Assembly (NCBI GenBank): GCA_013400975.1
Contig: WBMZ01003005.1
Coordinates: forward strand, 62,001 to 126,000
DNA length: 64,000 bases
Direction of reading: 5' to 3'
Source of the DNA: Atrichornis clamosus
Taxonomy: Eukaryota; Chordata; Aves; Passeriformes; Menuridae
Shown: positions 11,473-23,790 of the stretch, piece by piece
How positions within the stretch are numbered: the first letter of the stretch is position 1
How the letters are laid out: every line of letters starts with the position of its first letter
Translations under genes and position numbers: made by a program
Notes under the pieces: model-generated
Databases searched by the model: none
The model's input: only the letters and a program-made list of their open reading frames with translations
Told to the model about the DNA's origin: nothing

Positions 11473-14400
11473 ATTGTTCAGTAGTTCCCATGCACAGTTC
11501 AAATTTACAGTATTTAAGAAGTCCCTCACACCTAAACCAGTTTAACACTTCACAACATTAAACCTAATTAAATGCAAATACAAGAAAGTAGAAGAAACTC
11601 TAATATATAGAAGAAGCCAGACAATTAATGCTTGTTGGGATTATGAAGGCCACATGTGCCATGAATCCCTACTTTGATGTGAACATTTGCATAGTTTAAA
11701 CTTTTGGTTTCACTTTTTAAAAAATGCTAATACTGAGTAATTTATTATTTATTTTCCAAGGAAGGTGGCTGGGGTCTATTTTTTCAATACTGTCTTGACA
11801 CATTACTATAAATTTACTTCTTTTAAAAAAACTATATTATTCCACAAGAACAGATTTATGTGTAGATTATTTGCACTTTAAAATATCATCACTTCAAATT
11901 GTAAATTAAAAAATACAGATAGTTATATATCAACCTGTGTTGGACCTGCATAAAAGAATGTTTGAGTAGCTATCCAGTTTCAGTAAGAATTTTATCCAAC
12001 TTGCAGACATTATAATGCTCAATTAAGCAAATGTATTAATGTATGTTAAAAACACATTCTTTCTTTCTTGAAGCAAGTCAGAGATAACATGCAAACAGAA
12101 TCTCTGATTTGTGAAACTTTCAACTTTTTAAAAGCTGGAATAAATCCTGATCTGAATTTTATCATTGTATACCCACCAGTCTCTTCATAAAAGAAAGGAT
12201 TTTCTATTTTCCAGCAAATAATTACTCCATATGAGTAATCCAGTTACAGCAATGTGGATGTCAACATTCAAAAGACACACTGCAAACAAGTGTACAGGTT
12301 GTCATCTTTCTATATGGCAACCATGGTAAAGGTTGTCCTTTTGGACAAGTAAACGCACTTAGGCTTCAGTTCAAAAAGAGCTCACCCCTCTTCAGAAGAA
12401 ATGAAATCTAAGATTCTCACATGAAACCTGGGAGAACAAAATTGAAAAATTTATGTTAAAAACACCAAAGCCTGAAGCACTATAAGCACTTAATGCAAGT
12501 GTTGCATGGTCTCAAAAAATTATACCTGCTCACTTTGAGTTGTATGTTGCAAGCATTGAACAAATCTCAAATTAGGGCAAAACATTCCAGGATTCTCTGA
12601 TATGATGTTTCTAAAAATGTCTCCAACCTCAAAAGTAGTGAAAGGAAGTAAAAAGGCAGTGATGCAAATGTTATTTTAGTGCTCAATGTCCAAATATCTT
12701 TCAGAGCGTTTGAAGTTTTTTTAAAAAAAGTACTTCAACAATACAATATTCCAGTAAACGTGAACACCCTCCGCCTACTTATTTGTATCTTGTAAAACCA
12801 CGAAGTTCTTCAAGCTCAGCATAACAAATTCTTAAGAAAGACTAAATCGATCACACCTCAGGATGGATTTCTGCCTTCATTTTCAGGCTTTGCATTATAG
12901 TAATTTAACAGGACTAAGTATTAGGTTAAATCTAGTCTAAAAATTATGCCCATTTTTCATTTCAGTCAGAAGGTACCAAAATTCACATGCCACAAGAAGC
13001 TGTAAAAAATCTCCTGCACTGAGGTACGCATAAACGTTTACTGTAAATGCAACTCTTACAGAAAGCAAGGAAACATACCCCAGTGATTTTAAGATTTCTT
13101 CAGACTCTCTGCTTCTATAAAACCTTACTTACAAAATGAAGCCCCACTCAGATGCAAATCTAAAGTTTCATTTACACTGTTTCTAACTATGTCATAAATG
13201 TAATGATTGTCAGAACTCCTTTACTTACCCACCAGTCTGCTCTGCATGTCATACTTGCATTGCCAAAAGTAAAACAAAGGAGTAAGCTGAAATAATACAA
13301 TCCAGACCAACACAACGGTTAGAGCACAAAAGACAGTGAAAGAAAGTGCAGATTTCTTATTTTGAGCGGCCGTGTCTCAGACATTCTTATTACTTCCTGA
13401 CAGTGTACGAATAGTTCCAAGTGCATCAACTGTTACAACACACTTCACAAATATCCTTGTTCCCTTCGGTTCACAAGGACCAGAATTAAGACATCCCACT
13501 TCTCAGCACACAGTGTTTGGTTCTATTCCTGAACTTATCACCAAAGTGCAGCATGACCTTTTGCTAATCATTTACCTCTGTGTGCACTAGTTTGTTTCAG
13601 GTTAAAAAATTCAATTTAGTTGTTCTGTTTTTGGGGGGTTTTTTAACTTTTAATAACTTATAAATAGAAATAATATTGGAAATGTAATGTCAGAATGAAT
13701 AAGTTTATATGAAAATACATTCTTAGAAAAATGTGATTCCATTCCTAATTCACAAGAGCATTAAGAGAGAAAAAAACCCCAAACTCTCAATCCCTACTTC
13801 ACTGTAAAGGTTGCTTCATAATGATAAAGAAATAAAGGATTAATTTTGCATTTCCAAAACTTTTCACAAGTCTCAATTCAGAATTTAATGAATAAAATAA
13901 ACAAGATCCAAACAGGAGTAGGGCACATATTTTAGTGTGTGATTTTTTTTTTTACCTTAAATAAAAGCATACTTTTTATTAGATTAAATAAATGAGGAAG
14001 GCAACAGCAGTGCTATTGCCACTATGTTCTGCCACATACTTTTAGCACTAGTGAACACTGCATGTTAGGATTGGTTTCATGTGAAATTTCAGAGCATCTT
14101 CCACTGGCCAGATTACCACAGTTCAGGGAAAAAAAAAGTGTCCAAGCAAACCTGGCTTCCTGGTGTAGCCTAATAATAATTAATATTTTATATTTTATCA
14201 TATGCTTTCTAAAAACCTTTTTTATTTATTAAGTACAGCAACGTAGCATTTTACTACCATCCTTCTGTTCCTTACACCTTATGAAAACTAAATGTGAATT
14301 CAGTCCAACAACTGACTTGTGCATTTTGGTTTTACAAACATCTTCAACAGGTTTAAAAAATGATCATACATACACCATGCAGCAATACCACAGAAATGCA

Positions 14401-16354
14401 ACCATCCTCTATTACACATTTCCTAGCAAGCTGCCCAGCACCACCATCTTCACTCACCGTTCTCATCCTAGTGTTTGCAGTGGACCGAAAGATGGGACAT
14501 GTTTTGACTCCACGTCTAATGGAAACCTCTTCAGCACCAATCCTTACACCTGATTTGCTTGTAGAGGCGCTGTGAACATACAGGTGCAATCTGAAGTGCC
14601 ATGGGGTGTCCTGGGGACTGTGTATAGCAATGATTGCTTTAGCAAACCAACCTCCTGCCTGTAGACCAGTTTGCCAAGCAGCACTGAGCCAGCAGTAGAA
14701 CACAGGTGAACACTCACCCCGCAACACACACCAGCTTGGGAGTAGGTGTAACTGGGTGCACAGCTTGTCACACTGAAGTAGAGTCAAGATGCAATTTTAG
14801 CAGCCAGTGTATTAAAATAAAGAGCATTGCTGTTTGTTACTTGTGAAAAAGAGGGGCAAACCTACACAGAACCCAAAACTTCCACAGCACTTCCACACTT
14901 TTTCTAGAGAGCATTAGCACTGTATTAAAATTAGTATCTAAAGAAAGCAACTGAGAACTCAAGGCATAACAGTAAATATGTTAAAATGCTGGTATGAGGA
15001 AATCGAGAAGTGCTAGACTAAAACCAAAAACTGCATTTAGCAGTAGTCTGAAGAAATATTTTCCAACTGTGGCAAAAATCTGCTGTTTTTAAGCACAACA
15101 AAAATGGATCATGGCTGCAATGAATTTACGAATGCTTATCTTATTTACACCCAAAGTATCAAGTTGAAACAAATCTACTACTAATTTCAGACTTTCTGAA
15201 GGAAATTAATAATAAAAGTTACATATTACAATAGTGTATTTTCTCCATGCAGAAAATTGCAGATTTTAGAAAGAAAAATGCAGCAAAATTAAGGTCAGCA
15301 TTTCAAACATTGATGATTTTCAGGGATAAAAAAATTAATTCATTTTAGCATATAATCTTCATGTCCCATTCACCAAATCCTACACTGTAAAATGCAGAGT
15401 CAGATTATAGGTTCATAGAAGAAAGAGGAAAAATGTTTCCTTGAAATGCTACTCTGCTTATTGGTACTAAACAAACTTTAAATCTGTAGTCTTACTCTAG
15501 TAAAAATAAAGCAAGTCAACAATCATAGTGACAAGATCAGAATCCAGATCTCAAACTGTTTGCTTCCTGAACTACAAGCTCTGCCCAGAGTAACTGCAAC
15601 CACAGGTATATGTCCAAATGTTATTTTCATATAACATTAAACATGGAACACCACAAAATTTGCACTCTAGCCACAGAACAACTATTGCCTTTGGTCCTTT
15701 ATCCTGTAAAAAGTTTTTACCTCATTTTGGTGCTTTCATTCTTGTTGAACTGCCCCTTCCTGTGTATGTTTCACACAAGTACTATAATGCCAGATTATGC
15801 TATCATGCTACTGACTAATGTTTGACACACATCCCAAGTCTGCCAGGTTATGAGCTACCTGTTATTTTCCATTATCTAGTAAAGACTGAGTTATTTTTAA
15901 AGAAAATCAATTTCATTTATGAACTTATCTGCAATGCCATAGAGTTTTTTTTTACATCTCCCATTAAGCAGCATTTCTAATGAATATTCAGTGGGACATT
16001 TCAACATAAAACTCAAAATGGAAAATGTGACAAACTAGTAAAGCTTGGTTTATAGAAAGAGTCAAAACAATTAGGAACCTTCCAAAAAGCTAAGTGCAAT
16101 TCTGCCTAGGACAGAGACTCTTTTTTGTGCTTTTAATGTCCCTGTTGCTTTCCTCCTCTAAAAGGGTGTTCCCATTTTTAATCATGTTTGGAACCCAGGC
16201 ACTCTTGCTTACTTTTATTGTTTAAACAAAACACAGTAAATTAAATATGAAATCACTCATTAATCTACTCAGCTTCTTTTTCAGGATTCTGTAGAAAGAG
16301 TCTATTTACAACTTCATAAATGAAATCTCTGCATAACTGCAGAATAATTTACAT
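11473..16354. other. AT-rich non-coding DNA
   Basis: Nothing recognisable was found on either strand. A locally GC-richer patch at 14430-14790 has overlapping open frames on both strands (up to 144 codons) with no family resemblance and no splice-like pattern I would trust. Confidence 0.45.
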
Positions 16355-16460
16355 TGAAAATGGACTTCAGGAGGCCATCTGGCCCAATCATCCCCAGATT
16401 CCCTGCTCAAAGCAGGGATACCTTTGAAAGTCCAAGTATTTTGCTTTAGAGAATTTTCAA
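16355..16460 (-). repeat. CR1 LINE 3'-end relic
   Basis: The text 'ggacttcaggaggccatctg', followed by 'ctgctcaaagcaggg', corresponds to the reverse complement of the 3' region of avian CR1 elements. It is only about 100 bp and diverged; it lies 280 bp before the class II provirus. Confidence 0.5.
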
Positions 16461-16742
16461 CATATAGCTTCTCCATAAATGTCTACTTCTCACATCTTAG
16501 TTGAGAACAGTAATTTCACAGTGTGAAAATTTCAAACTTTCCAGATTCAGAGCCACACAAGCCATTTCTTCCAAGCCTTATTTAGCCATTTCCAGTGATG
16601 TTCTGAATTTTCTCCCCTCCTTGAAAATATCATTTAAAATACTAATTGAATACATTGAAATCCTTTTGATAATAATAATTATAATCATAGACAAGAATCT
16701 CTGCATTTCAGTTGCAGTTGCCCAAATTACTGTAACCCTTTT

Positions 16743-17403
16743 TGTGGCGGTGGTGAATGCCACCACCATCGCTGTCCCTGAAGAGCAGCCTATCCCCTGA
16801 GAAAGAAGAGTGCATTGGTGGGATGTGGCTGAGGTGTAAGGTTCTCCCCCCTGAGTCATTTGTAATAGTTTCTCCCTAAGTTGATGTACACCCAGTTATG
16901 TTAATTCCCTGTCAATCTGTTGTCAGCCCACTCCTTGTTCTGGAAGGTTCTCCCCTGTTCGGTATCCCATTGGCTCTGGCTCCCTTTCTCCTCCCTTCTC
17001 CTTCCCTGACTGGTTATGGTTATGTGACTCCACCTTACCTTCGCCCCTGGACCTTCATGTTATTGGTTTTGATGCTCTGCCTGCCCCCTTTTCCCCTCAG
17101 TTAAAAGTCTGTGCACCCCATTGCTCTTGGTTCTTTTGTCCCTGGACCCCTTCGAGTGTGGATCTTCAATAAACCTCTTGGAACTCCATACAAAAGAACC
17201 CCTCCCACCTCTTTGCCTCCGTTCTTTGCTGAGCTATCTGGACCGTGTGTGAGTGGCTGCCTGTGTACACCTGGCAGGGGAGCTTCGGTGTGCTGATGCA
17301 GGGGCTTACACAGTCCCGTTGGAGCGGCTCCTTGAGGGACGCTACCAGGAAGGTCGCAGTGCCTTCACACCGTCCAGCCTTTTAAGTGGTGCAAGTGGCT
17401 ACA
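16743..17403 (+). repeat. 5' LTR of the class II provirus
   Basis: It runs from TGTGGCGG to GCTACA, with the PBS two bases later. A weak TATA-like TTAAAAG is at 17101-17107 and AATAAA is at 17168-17173. The first bases of U3 (about 16745-16772) form a GGTGG...CCACC inverted repeat. Two blocks are identical to the 3' LTR, while the segments between and outside them differ. Confidence 0.93.
17168..17173 (+). promoter_or_regulatory. Polyadenylation signal AATAAA of the 5' LTR
   Basis: AATAAA lies 67 bp downstream of the TATA-like TTAAAAG, at the R/U5 position. The same signal is at 25919-25924 in the 3' LTR. Confidence 0.7.
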
Positions 17404-17405
17404 AG

Positions 17406-17423
17406 TGGCGCCCAAACAGGGAC
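17406..17423 (+). promoter_or_regulatory. Primer binding site for tRNA-Lys
   Basis: TGGCGCCCAAACAGGGAC matches the tRNA-Lys3 primer site of lentiviruses and some betaretroviruses at 17 of 18 positions (A instead of G at position 9). It sits two bases after the ACA end of the 5' LTR. The host tRNA would anneal here to prime minus-strand DNA synthesis. Confidence 0.92.
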
Positions 17424-17787
17424 ATCTGCTAAGAGGTTCCTGCAAAGTGTCCCTGGCAGCTTGGAGCTGTCAGAGGTCGCTTCGGGTTTTGCTGCTTCCC
17501 TGAAGGAGAGTCTGAGTTCTACTGGACTTGTCCTGAAGGGCAACTGGCAACCCTCTCTGGAGGAGAGGGTCAGTCGAAGCCGGAGGACTGCTGCTAAAAG
17601 CTTCTGTTGCCCCAAGAGTGGCGGAGACAGAGGGCTCCATCTTATTTACAGTGAGAAGGAACTTCAGAGCCGGTGCAGTGGCTGGGTGAGTTGAAGCTCA
17701 GGAAAGCTCTTTGGGGTCCCTTACCACTTTTATCTTTTCCTTTGCAATCTTTTCGTTTTGGCAGCGGGTGAGGCTAGTCTGGGGAAA

Positions 17788-19946
17788 ATGGGTGTTGGGT
17801 TGTCCCGTCCCCAAAAGGAGGTTTACCTCCAAGTTCAAAATACCCCTAGAACGGGGAAAATTAAGTTTTCAAAGGGTCTTTTAAAGCGTTTTATTCGCTG
17901 TGTTTTTCTTTATTTTCCTATAGTCTCTGTTACTTCTGTTAAGTCACTTTGTTTTTGGGATACAGTTGGGGAGAAGTTAACGGTGTTAAAACAGTGTGGG
18001 GATTCTTCTGTGGGGAAATTTTTTCCTCTGTTAGTTTTAATTTACCAAGCCATTAAGGAATTGGGGAAGTTGGGTCCCCCTGTTTCTCCTTCTCCGTTAA
18101 CCTCTCCCTTTCTCTCCTGCCCCGTTTCCTCCTCTCAGAGGAGATAGGGCAATGTATCCCACCCTTCAGTGCAGGGCTGCTACCATCTCCCTGACACCCC
18201 CCCGATCTCCTCTGCCCCTTCCTCGGGTCGGGCTTGATCACCCCGACTCGGGCTTACCCTTGTCCTTTCTCCCCAAGCCCACATACCGGCTTCCCTCCAT
18301 CCCTTTGTCCCCTGCATGGAGCCACGTTGGCTCCACAAGATGGCATTCCCGCCATTCCCCCTCATGATCCCCAAAATGGCGGTGGCAATGTGGCCAGCCC
18401 TGCCATATTGTCCCCTTCCCACCCTTGTCCTCCCACCAAAACCCGCAGCTCCTCCCTCGCGCCTCCCACCACATTGATGCCATGTCATCTGTCGGGACCT
18501 CCCCTTGCATCGATGGATGTAACTGTGTCAGGACCCTCCCCTACCATCAGGAATCCCCTTCCAGTTGCAGTTTATGCCCATGCCACCGCCCCCTCCATCG
18601 GTGGCTCTGCCCATGACCCACCTTGCGGTGTCTGCACCACCCCTTCCGGTTCCCACACCATCGGAACCAGAAGTGGGAGTGATGCAGCCTGGAACATGGA
18701 CAGAGATGGGGAGGTCATAGCCGCCTCTGTCACTTATAATAGACAGTGGGGGAAAACGTGGTGGGAGCCTTTTCCATACGCACATCTGAAGGAGCTGTGC
18801 AAGGTGGAAGAGGATTTCAGGCAGGAATCCCTCTATTTCAAGAGTTTAATCCAGGCCACTTTCTCTGCTAATACGTTGGTTCCACACAACATCAAAACCA
18901 TCATGTCGTGCCTGCTCTCCCCAGCAGAATACCTGCTGTGGGAGAGAATATGGAAGAAGCAGCTCAGGGATCTCCTTGAGATCTCCCATAGAGATCTCCA
19001 CTGAGCTCATTTAACATTGAACCATCTCTGTGGAGAAGGTGACCTGGAGAAGCCTCAGGACCAGGCCACGACCATTCCCGAGCCGGTCCTGAGTGATGTA
19101 AAAAGGCTTGCAGAAAGAGCGTTAACGCTCACCCCCACCGACACCACTCCCTCTGGGAGTTTCACGAGTATAAGGCAGGCCCTGGGAGAAACATTTATTA
19201 AGTTTATTGATTGCCTCAAGGAGGCAGTGGGGAGGCAGGTTGATAATTGGGAGGCACAAAAAGAATTGTTGAGGACATTGGCAGTGGCGAATGACAACAA
19301 CAGGTGCCAAGAAGTGCTAAGAGCGCTCCCATTAAATCCTGCTCCTACATTAGACCAAATGATAGAGGCCTGCACCAAGCTTGTCATAGCAGAGACTCCG
19401 AACCCCAGAGTTATCCAGAGAAGAGTGGTGGGGGCAAGCACCCAAAGGCAGAACAATAGAGAGAAGTATCGTCATTTCAATTGTGGCAGTCCCCACCATT
19501 TCACTAAAGATTGCCCTAGGCCTAGAAACTTGTGTATGCCAAACACCAACCAGATTAATAAGCCTCCTGTTAATGAGTGTTCTAAACCTACGATGTGTTC
19601 TAAACCTGTCTACTTGCAAGTGCCACCCACAGCAGGGAAATGGACTATAGAGCGCGGGAAGGCTCCACGTGACGACAACAAATCATCAGCCATTTCTCCC
19701 TGCCCTGCAACCCATCGCTCGGACTGCACCAACAACACAAGGGAACCTCTGCAGCAGTGGGAAGCAAGAGAGAGACTATATTTGGTGAGTGCCCATTCAC
19801 ACACATTTCAAACCGGGACACTACAATCCATCTCTGCTGGACTCAACAAACCTATAGACAGTGCTTTGGAAATCTTGGTTATCAGGGACGCAATACAGAG
19901 TCCCTCTGAAATTTTTGTGTTCCCAGAGATCCATAAGGTGGACCCA
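17788..19946 (+). pseudogene. gag: gag of the class II provirus, frameshifted
   Basis: Gag would form the virion matrix, capsid and nucleocapsid. The chosen start is the ATG at 17788, giving MGVGLS with Gly2 for N-myristoylation; the frame runs to 18147 and looks like a betaretroviral matrix domain with spaced Trp, Cys and Phe. A second frame (18234-19004) carries a very Pro-rich linker and then the capsid N-terminal half ('WWEPFPYAHLKELC', '...LLWERIW'). A third (from 19017) carries the major homology region at about 19170-19230 ('RQALGETFIKF') and a zinc knuckle at 19473-19514. That knuckle has His in place of its first Cys (HX2CX4HX4C), and the second knuckle is degenerate. At least two frame changes separate these pieces. 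The last frame reads into the nested LTR at 19947. Confidence 0.88.
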
Positions 19947-20652
19947 TGTGGCAGTGGTGAATGCCACCACCGCCACCCCTAAGGAGCAGCCGGTCCCAAA
20001 GGATTTCAGAGTACATTGGTGGGACACTGCCATAGTTTAAGGCCTTTTTACCCCTTTTGGGGTGTTTGATTGTTTGGCCATGAGGTTCTCCCCCTAAGTT
20101 GTTATGGTTTCTCCCTAAGTTGGTGTACACCCCATTATGTTAATTCCCCTGTCAATCGTTTGTAAGCACAAACCTCCGTTCTGGAAAGTTGTCCCCTGTT
20201 CTGTACCCCATTGGCTCTTGCTCCCTTTCTCCTCCCCTCTCCCTCCTCAATTGGTTCCCCCCATCATCCCACCTTCTCTCCACCCCTGGACCCTCACCCC
20301 ATTGGACCCTGATGCTCTCTCCACCCCCTTTTACCCCCGTATAAAACCTGCTCTAAGACCCTCTCTCCTGGTTCTCTGTCCCTGGATCCCTTCGTGCGTT
20401 GACCCTCATGAAACATTACGGAACTCCATACAGAGAATCCCTCCCGCCTCTGTGTCTTTGCCAGCAGCTAGGAGCGTGAGTGTGTGCGTGTGCCTGCACC
20501 CACCCTGCAGGGAGTGCTTGATGTGAGAGCAGGGGTTTGCGAATACCGCAAGAGCGGCTCTACGAGGGATGCTTCTTAGAAGGTCACCTTGCACCCAGAC
20601 CTCATTCCCCCCACTCTGTTGCGGACCTGAAGAAGGTGCAAAGCGGCAGACA
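19947..20652 (+). repeat. Divergent LTR of the same family nested between gag and pro
   Basis: It begins TGTGGCAGTGG, with the same GGTGG...CCACC inverted repeat, and follows the U3-R-U5 order of the flanking LTRs ('attggtggga', 'ttctccctaagttg', 'ggaactccatac'), but with many substitutions and indels. It ends near GGCAGACA. It has a better TATA box (TATAAAA at 20340-20346) than the outer LTRs, but the AATAAA is changed to a CATGAAA-like form near 20408. Flanks GACCCA (19941-19946) and GAATCA (20654-20659) agree at 4 of 6 bases, a weak target duplication. It is a solo LTR of another subfamily inserted into the provirus, or a recombination joint. Confidence 0.8.
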
Positions 20653-21130
20653 CGAATCACAAATTTGATGTCACCGTAACATGCAATAACCCACCATATT
20701 TCCTGGCATCAGGGCAGGTGATAGCTCAGGCGATCATCCTGCTGAAACACCATCCAAGATGCTGCAGGACTCCATCTATTTAGTGGGTGGAGACAGCGGA
20801 CCCAGATAAGCCGACGCTAAATTGCAAGCTGTGCAATGGGAAGGCTACAGCGACCCTGACCGGGATGGTGGACACAGGGACGGACATAACAAGCATTTCT
20901 AGCACAGAATGGCCCTCTCAGTAGGCTGGTGGTGGGAAAAGTCACGGGGATGGGGGGTCTGCGGCATCGATGAGGAGCACAAGTAACATCATCACAGAGG
21001 GCCCAGACGGACACAAGGCGTCCATCAGACCGTTTGTTGTACTGTCTGGGTTTACCCTCTGGGGCAGGGACCTATTGTCACAATGGGGGCCTAGGCTGGA
21101 AATCCCACCTCCAGCCCGGGATTTCTAGTC
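20653..21130 (+). pseudogene. pro: pro (aspartic protease) of the class II provirus
   Basis: The retroviral protease cleaves Gag and Gag-Pol. The active-site motif DTG is at 20871-20879, within 'MVDTGTDITSIS', preceded by 'CKLCNGKATATL' as in beta/alpha-retroviral proteases. The C-terminal 'GRDLLSQWG' signature is near 21065-21095. Upstream, a 'GQVIAQAI' motif near 20714-20740 fits the segment before the protease. Stops occur before the DTG (near 20805) and after it (near 20922), so no active enzyme can be made. The nested LTR separates it from gag. Confidence 0.82.
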
Positions 21131-21134
21131 GGGG

Positions 21135-22860
21135 CCACTGTGGAGCGTGCCACTCCACCACTCACATGGAAGACCGATGACCCGGTGTGGGTGGACCAGT
21201 GGCCCCTTTCCAGGGAGAAACTAAGCACTCTTGAGTCCCTCGTGGAGGAGCAGCTTTCCAAGGGGCACATTGTTCCATCTAATAGCTCCTGGAACTCCCC
21301 TGTCTTTGTCCTGAATAAACCAGGCAAAGATAGGCGGAGGCTCCTCCATGACCTCAGAAAAATCAATGAGGTCATTGTAGACATGGGTCCCCTGCAGCCT
21401 GGCCCGCCCTCGCCATCGATGCTCCCCCAGCAGTGGAAGCTAGCCGTCATACACCTAAAAGACTGCTTCTTCCATATCCTGCTGCACCCACATGATGACC
21501 CCCTGCTTCACCTTTTCTGTCCCATCTTTAAACCGCCAAGCCCCCATGCACCGGTACCATTGGTGAGTTCTGCCTCAGGGCATGAAGAACTTGCCTACTA
21601 TCTGCCAACGGTACATGGCACATATGTTGTCCCTGGTCAGGAAAGCCTTCCCTAAGTCCATCCTATTCCACGACATGGACGATATCTTGATCTGCGCACC
21701 TGACAATTCCTACTTGGACTTGACTTTAAACGAGACTGTCCGAGCCGTCGAGGAGGCAGGGTTTCAAATACAACCAGAGAAGATCCAGCGCACCTGCCCA
21801 TGGATTTACCTGGGACTCCGCATCAGCAAGAGGACCGTCGTGAACCAGCAGCTCACCATCTGGGATGATCCAAGGACCCTCCGAGACCTCCATCAACTCT
21901 GCGGGTCCATCAACTGGGTACATCCCCTGTTGGGTGTCATGACAGAGGACCTCGCACCCTTCTTCGACCTGCTTAAGGGCTGCGAGAGCCTGGACTCACC
22001 CAGTACCATCACTGCGGAGGCCTGGGAAGCCATCGGTAAGGTGCAGAGTGCCCTGTCTTCTCGACAGGCTCATCGGACACAACCACACCTGACATTCAGT
22101 TTCATAATCCTAGGTAACACCCCTAGGTATTACAGACTCATTTTCCAGTGGGACACAGTGCAGAAAGATCCTCTGCTCATTAGAGAGTGGATCTTTCTGG
22201 TGCATCAGCCGTCCATGAGCATCACAACGCCACAAGAACTGATGGCGCAATTAGTTATGAAGGCTAGAGCTCGCCTCCGTATCCTGGCGGGGTGCAACTT
22301 TGCATGCATTCACATGCCATTGACGGTTGGTGTCTTAGAGAATTTGCTCCAGACAAATGAGCACCTCCAGTTCGCTTTGGACAGCCACACTGGCCAGATT
22401 TCGGTTCACAAGCCAAAACATAAGTTGTTCAACACAATCTTTAATTTGGCTCCAAAAGAACTCCAAAGCAAAACACTACTCAAAGCTCTAACAGTTTCTA
22501 CAGATGGCTCAGGAGCATCCCACAAGTCAGTGATGACTTGGCAGGATCCTCGGACTCAGAAGTGGGAATCTGATGTTGAGGTGGTGGAGGGATCCTCACA
22601 GATTGCTGAGCTCGCACCTGTAGTTAGAGCTTTTGAAAGGTTTCAAGAACCTTTTAATTTGGCCACAGATTCGGCATACGTGGCTGGTGTAACTGTCAGA
22701 GCTGAACGTGCTTTGTTGAAGGAGGTGTCAAATCCAAAATTGCACGCCTTGCTCTCGACATTTGTTTATCTGGTCTCCCACCAAGAGCAACCTTTTCATG
22801 TAATGCATGTAAGGTCGCACACCTGGACCAATTGCTGAAGGGAATCGGAGAGCTGATGCT
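21135..22860 (+). pseudogene. pol: pol of the class II provirus: reverse transcriptase and RNase H
   Basis: The RT fingers and palm start in the frame 21140-21655 ('SPVFVLNKPGKDRRRLLHDLR', then 'MGPLQPG', 'LKDCFFHI'). A frame change near 21500 moves the rest to 21582-22838, which is open for 418 codons. The polymerase motif reads HDMDDIL (M-D-D at 21675-21683), so the Tyr usual before MDD is Asp. RNase H follows with its acidic residues in 'STDGSG' (about 22498), 'AEL' (about 22605) and 'TDSAYV' (about 22664), plus the His of 'HVRSHT'. A second frame change near 22815 puts the last RNase H Asp ('EGNRRADA') in another frame. This is the best preserved coding part of the element. Confidence 0.92.
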
Positions 22861-23790
22861 CCGGCCATGGCTGTGCAAAGTCCTAACATCTCTGATACCT
22901 TTGCACAAGCCAAACTCAGCCATCAGTTCCTCCACCAGGAACGTTCTGGCCCTCATGAGAATGTTCCACCTCCACCAGGAGCAAGCGAGGGCTATTGTGG
23001 CGACATGTCCAAATTGCCAGAATTACCAAATTCCATCGCTGGGTGCTGGGGTTAACCCCAGAGGGCTCAGCAGCTGCCAACTCTGGCAAACTGATGTCAC
23101 CCATGTCCCCCAGTTTGGCAGACAAAAATATGTGCACGTGTCCATTGACACGTTCTCGGGGGCGATGTTCACCTCTGCCCATACGGGAGAGAAGGCAAAA
23201 GATTTCACCAAGCATTTCCTTCTCACCTTTGCCACCCTGGGTGTCCCAAAGGAAGTAAAACTGACAATGGACCGGCCTATGTTTCGGCCAAGCTGCAGCA
23301 ATTCTTTAATGTGTGGGGCATCCAGCACACCACAGGAATACCCCACTCGCCCACAGGAGAATCCATCGTTGAAAGGGCCCATCAGACCCTCAAGAGGGTC
23401 CTTGACCAACAACAGGGAGGAGCAGAGGTTAATTCTCCCATTGTGACACTCTGCCAGGCTCTGTTTACTATCATCTTTTTGAATAACTCTTTCTCCGAGC
23501 CATCCCCCCCCATATTCTGGCACTTTACTGATTCGGCCCCAAATTAAAGGGACAACCACCAGTGTTGTTTAAGGATCCGGAAAGCCATCAGATCCAGGGG
23601 CCCTTTCTGCTCATCACCTGAGGGAGAAAGTACGCCTGTGTTTCCACCCCAACAGGCCTGAAGTGGGTGCCCAGAAAATTCATCAAGCCCTGTCTTGGAC
23701 TATCAATAAAAGCTCCTGCAGACACAGAAGGTGATGACACTGACTCTCCCAAGGACGAAACGAGCGCTGCCTGGAGACATCGGAGACGCA
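22860..23790 (+). pseudogene. pol: pol of the class II provirus: integrase
   Basis: Integrase joins viral DNA to the host chromosome. The zinc-finger His pair lies in 'SHQFLHQ' (about 22920) and the Cys pair in 'TCPNC' (23005-23019), separated by a frame change. The first catalytic Asp is at 23093-23095 ('WQTDVTHV'). A frame change follows in the core. The second Asp (23263-23265) and the Glu (23371-23373) are in one frame with 35 residues between them, matching the D,D-35-E rule. The C-terminal DNA-binding part near 23575-23690 ends in 'TPTGLKWVPRKFIKP' in the style of beta/alpha-retroviruses. Stops interrupt it. Confidence 0.88.

Noticed and set aside
14353..14787. A 144-codon minus-strand open frame
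   Set aside because: No family resemblance, low-complexity-free but unconserved-looking, overlapped by open frames on the other strand; a chance frame in a GC-richer patch.
17111..17296. A 61-codon peptide repeated at 25862-26047
   Set aside because: It is a chance open frame in the R/U5 part of the LTR, repeated only because the LTR is repeated.
18180..18510. Minus-strand open frames rich in Gly and Arg
   Set aside because: They are the antisense shadow of the Pro-rich gag linker.
22916..23559. Long minus-strand open frames over integrase
   Set aside because: Antisense shadows of the integrase frames; no recognisable domain.
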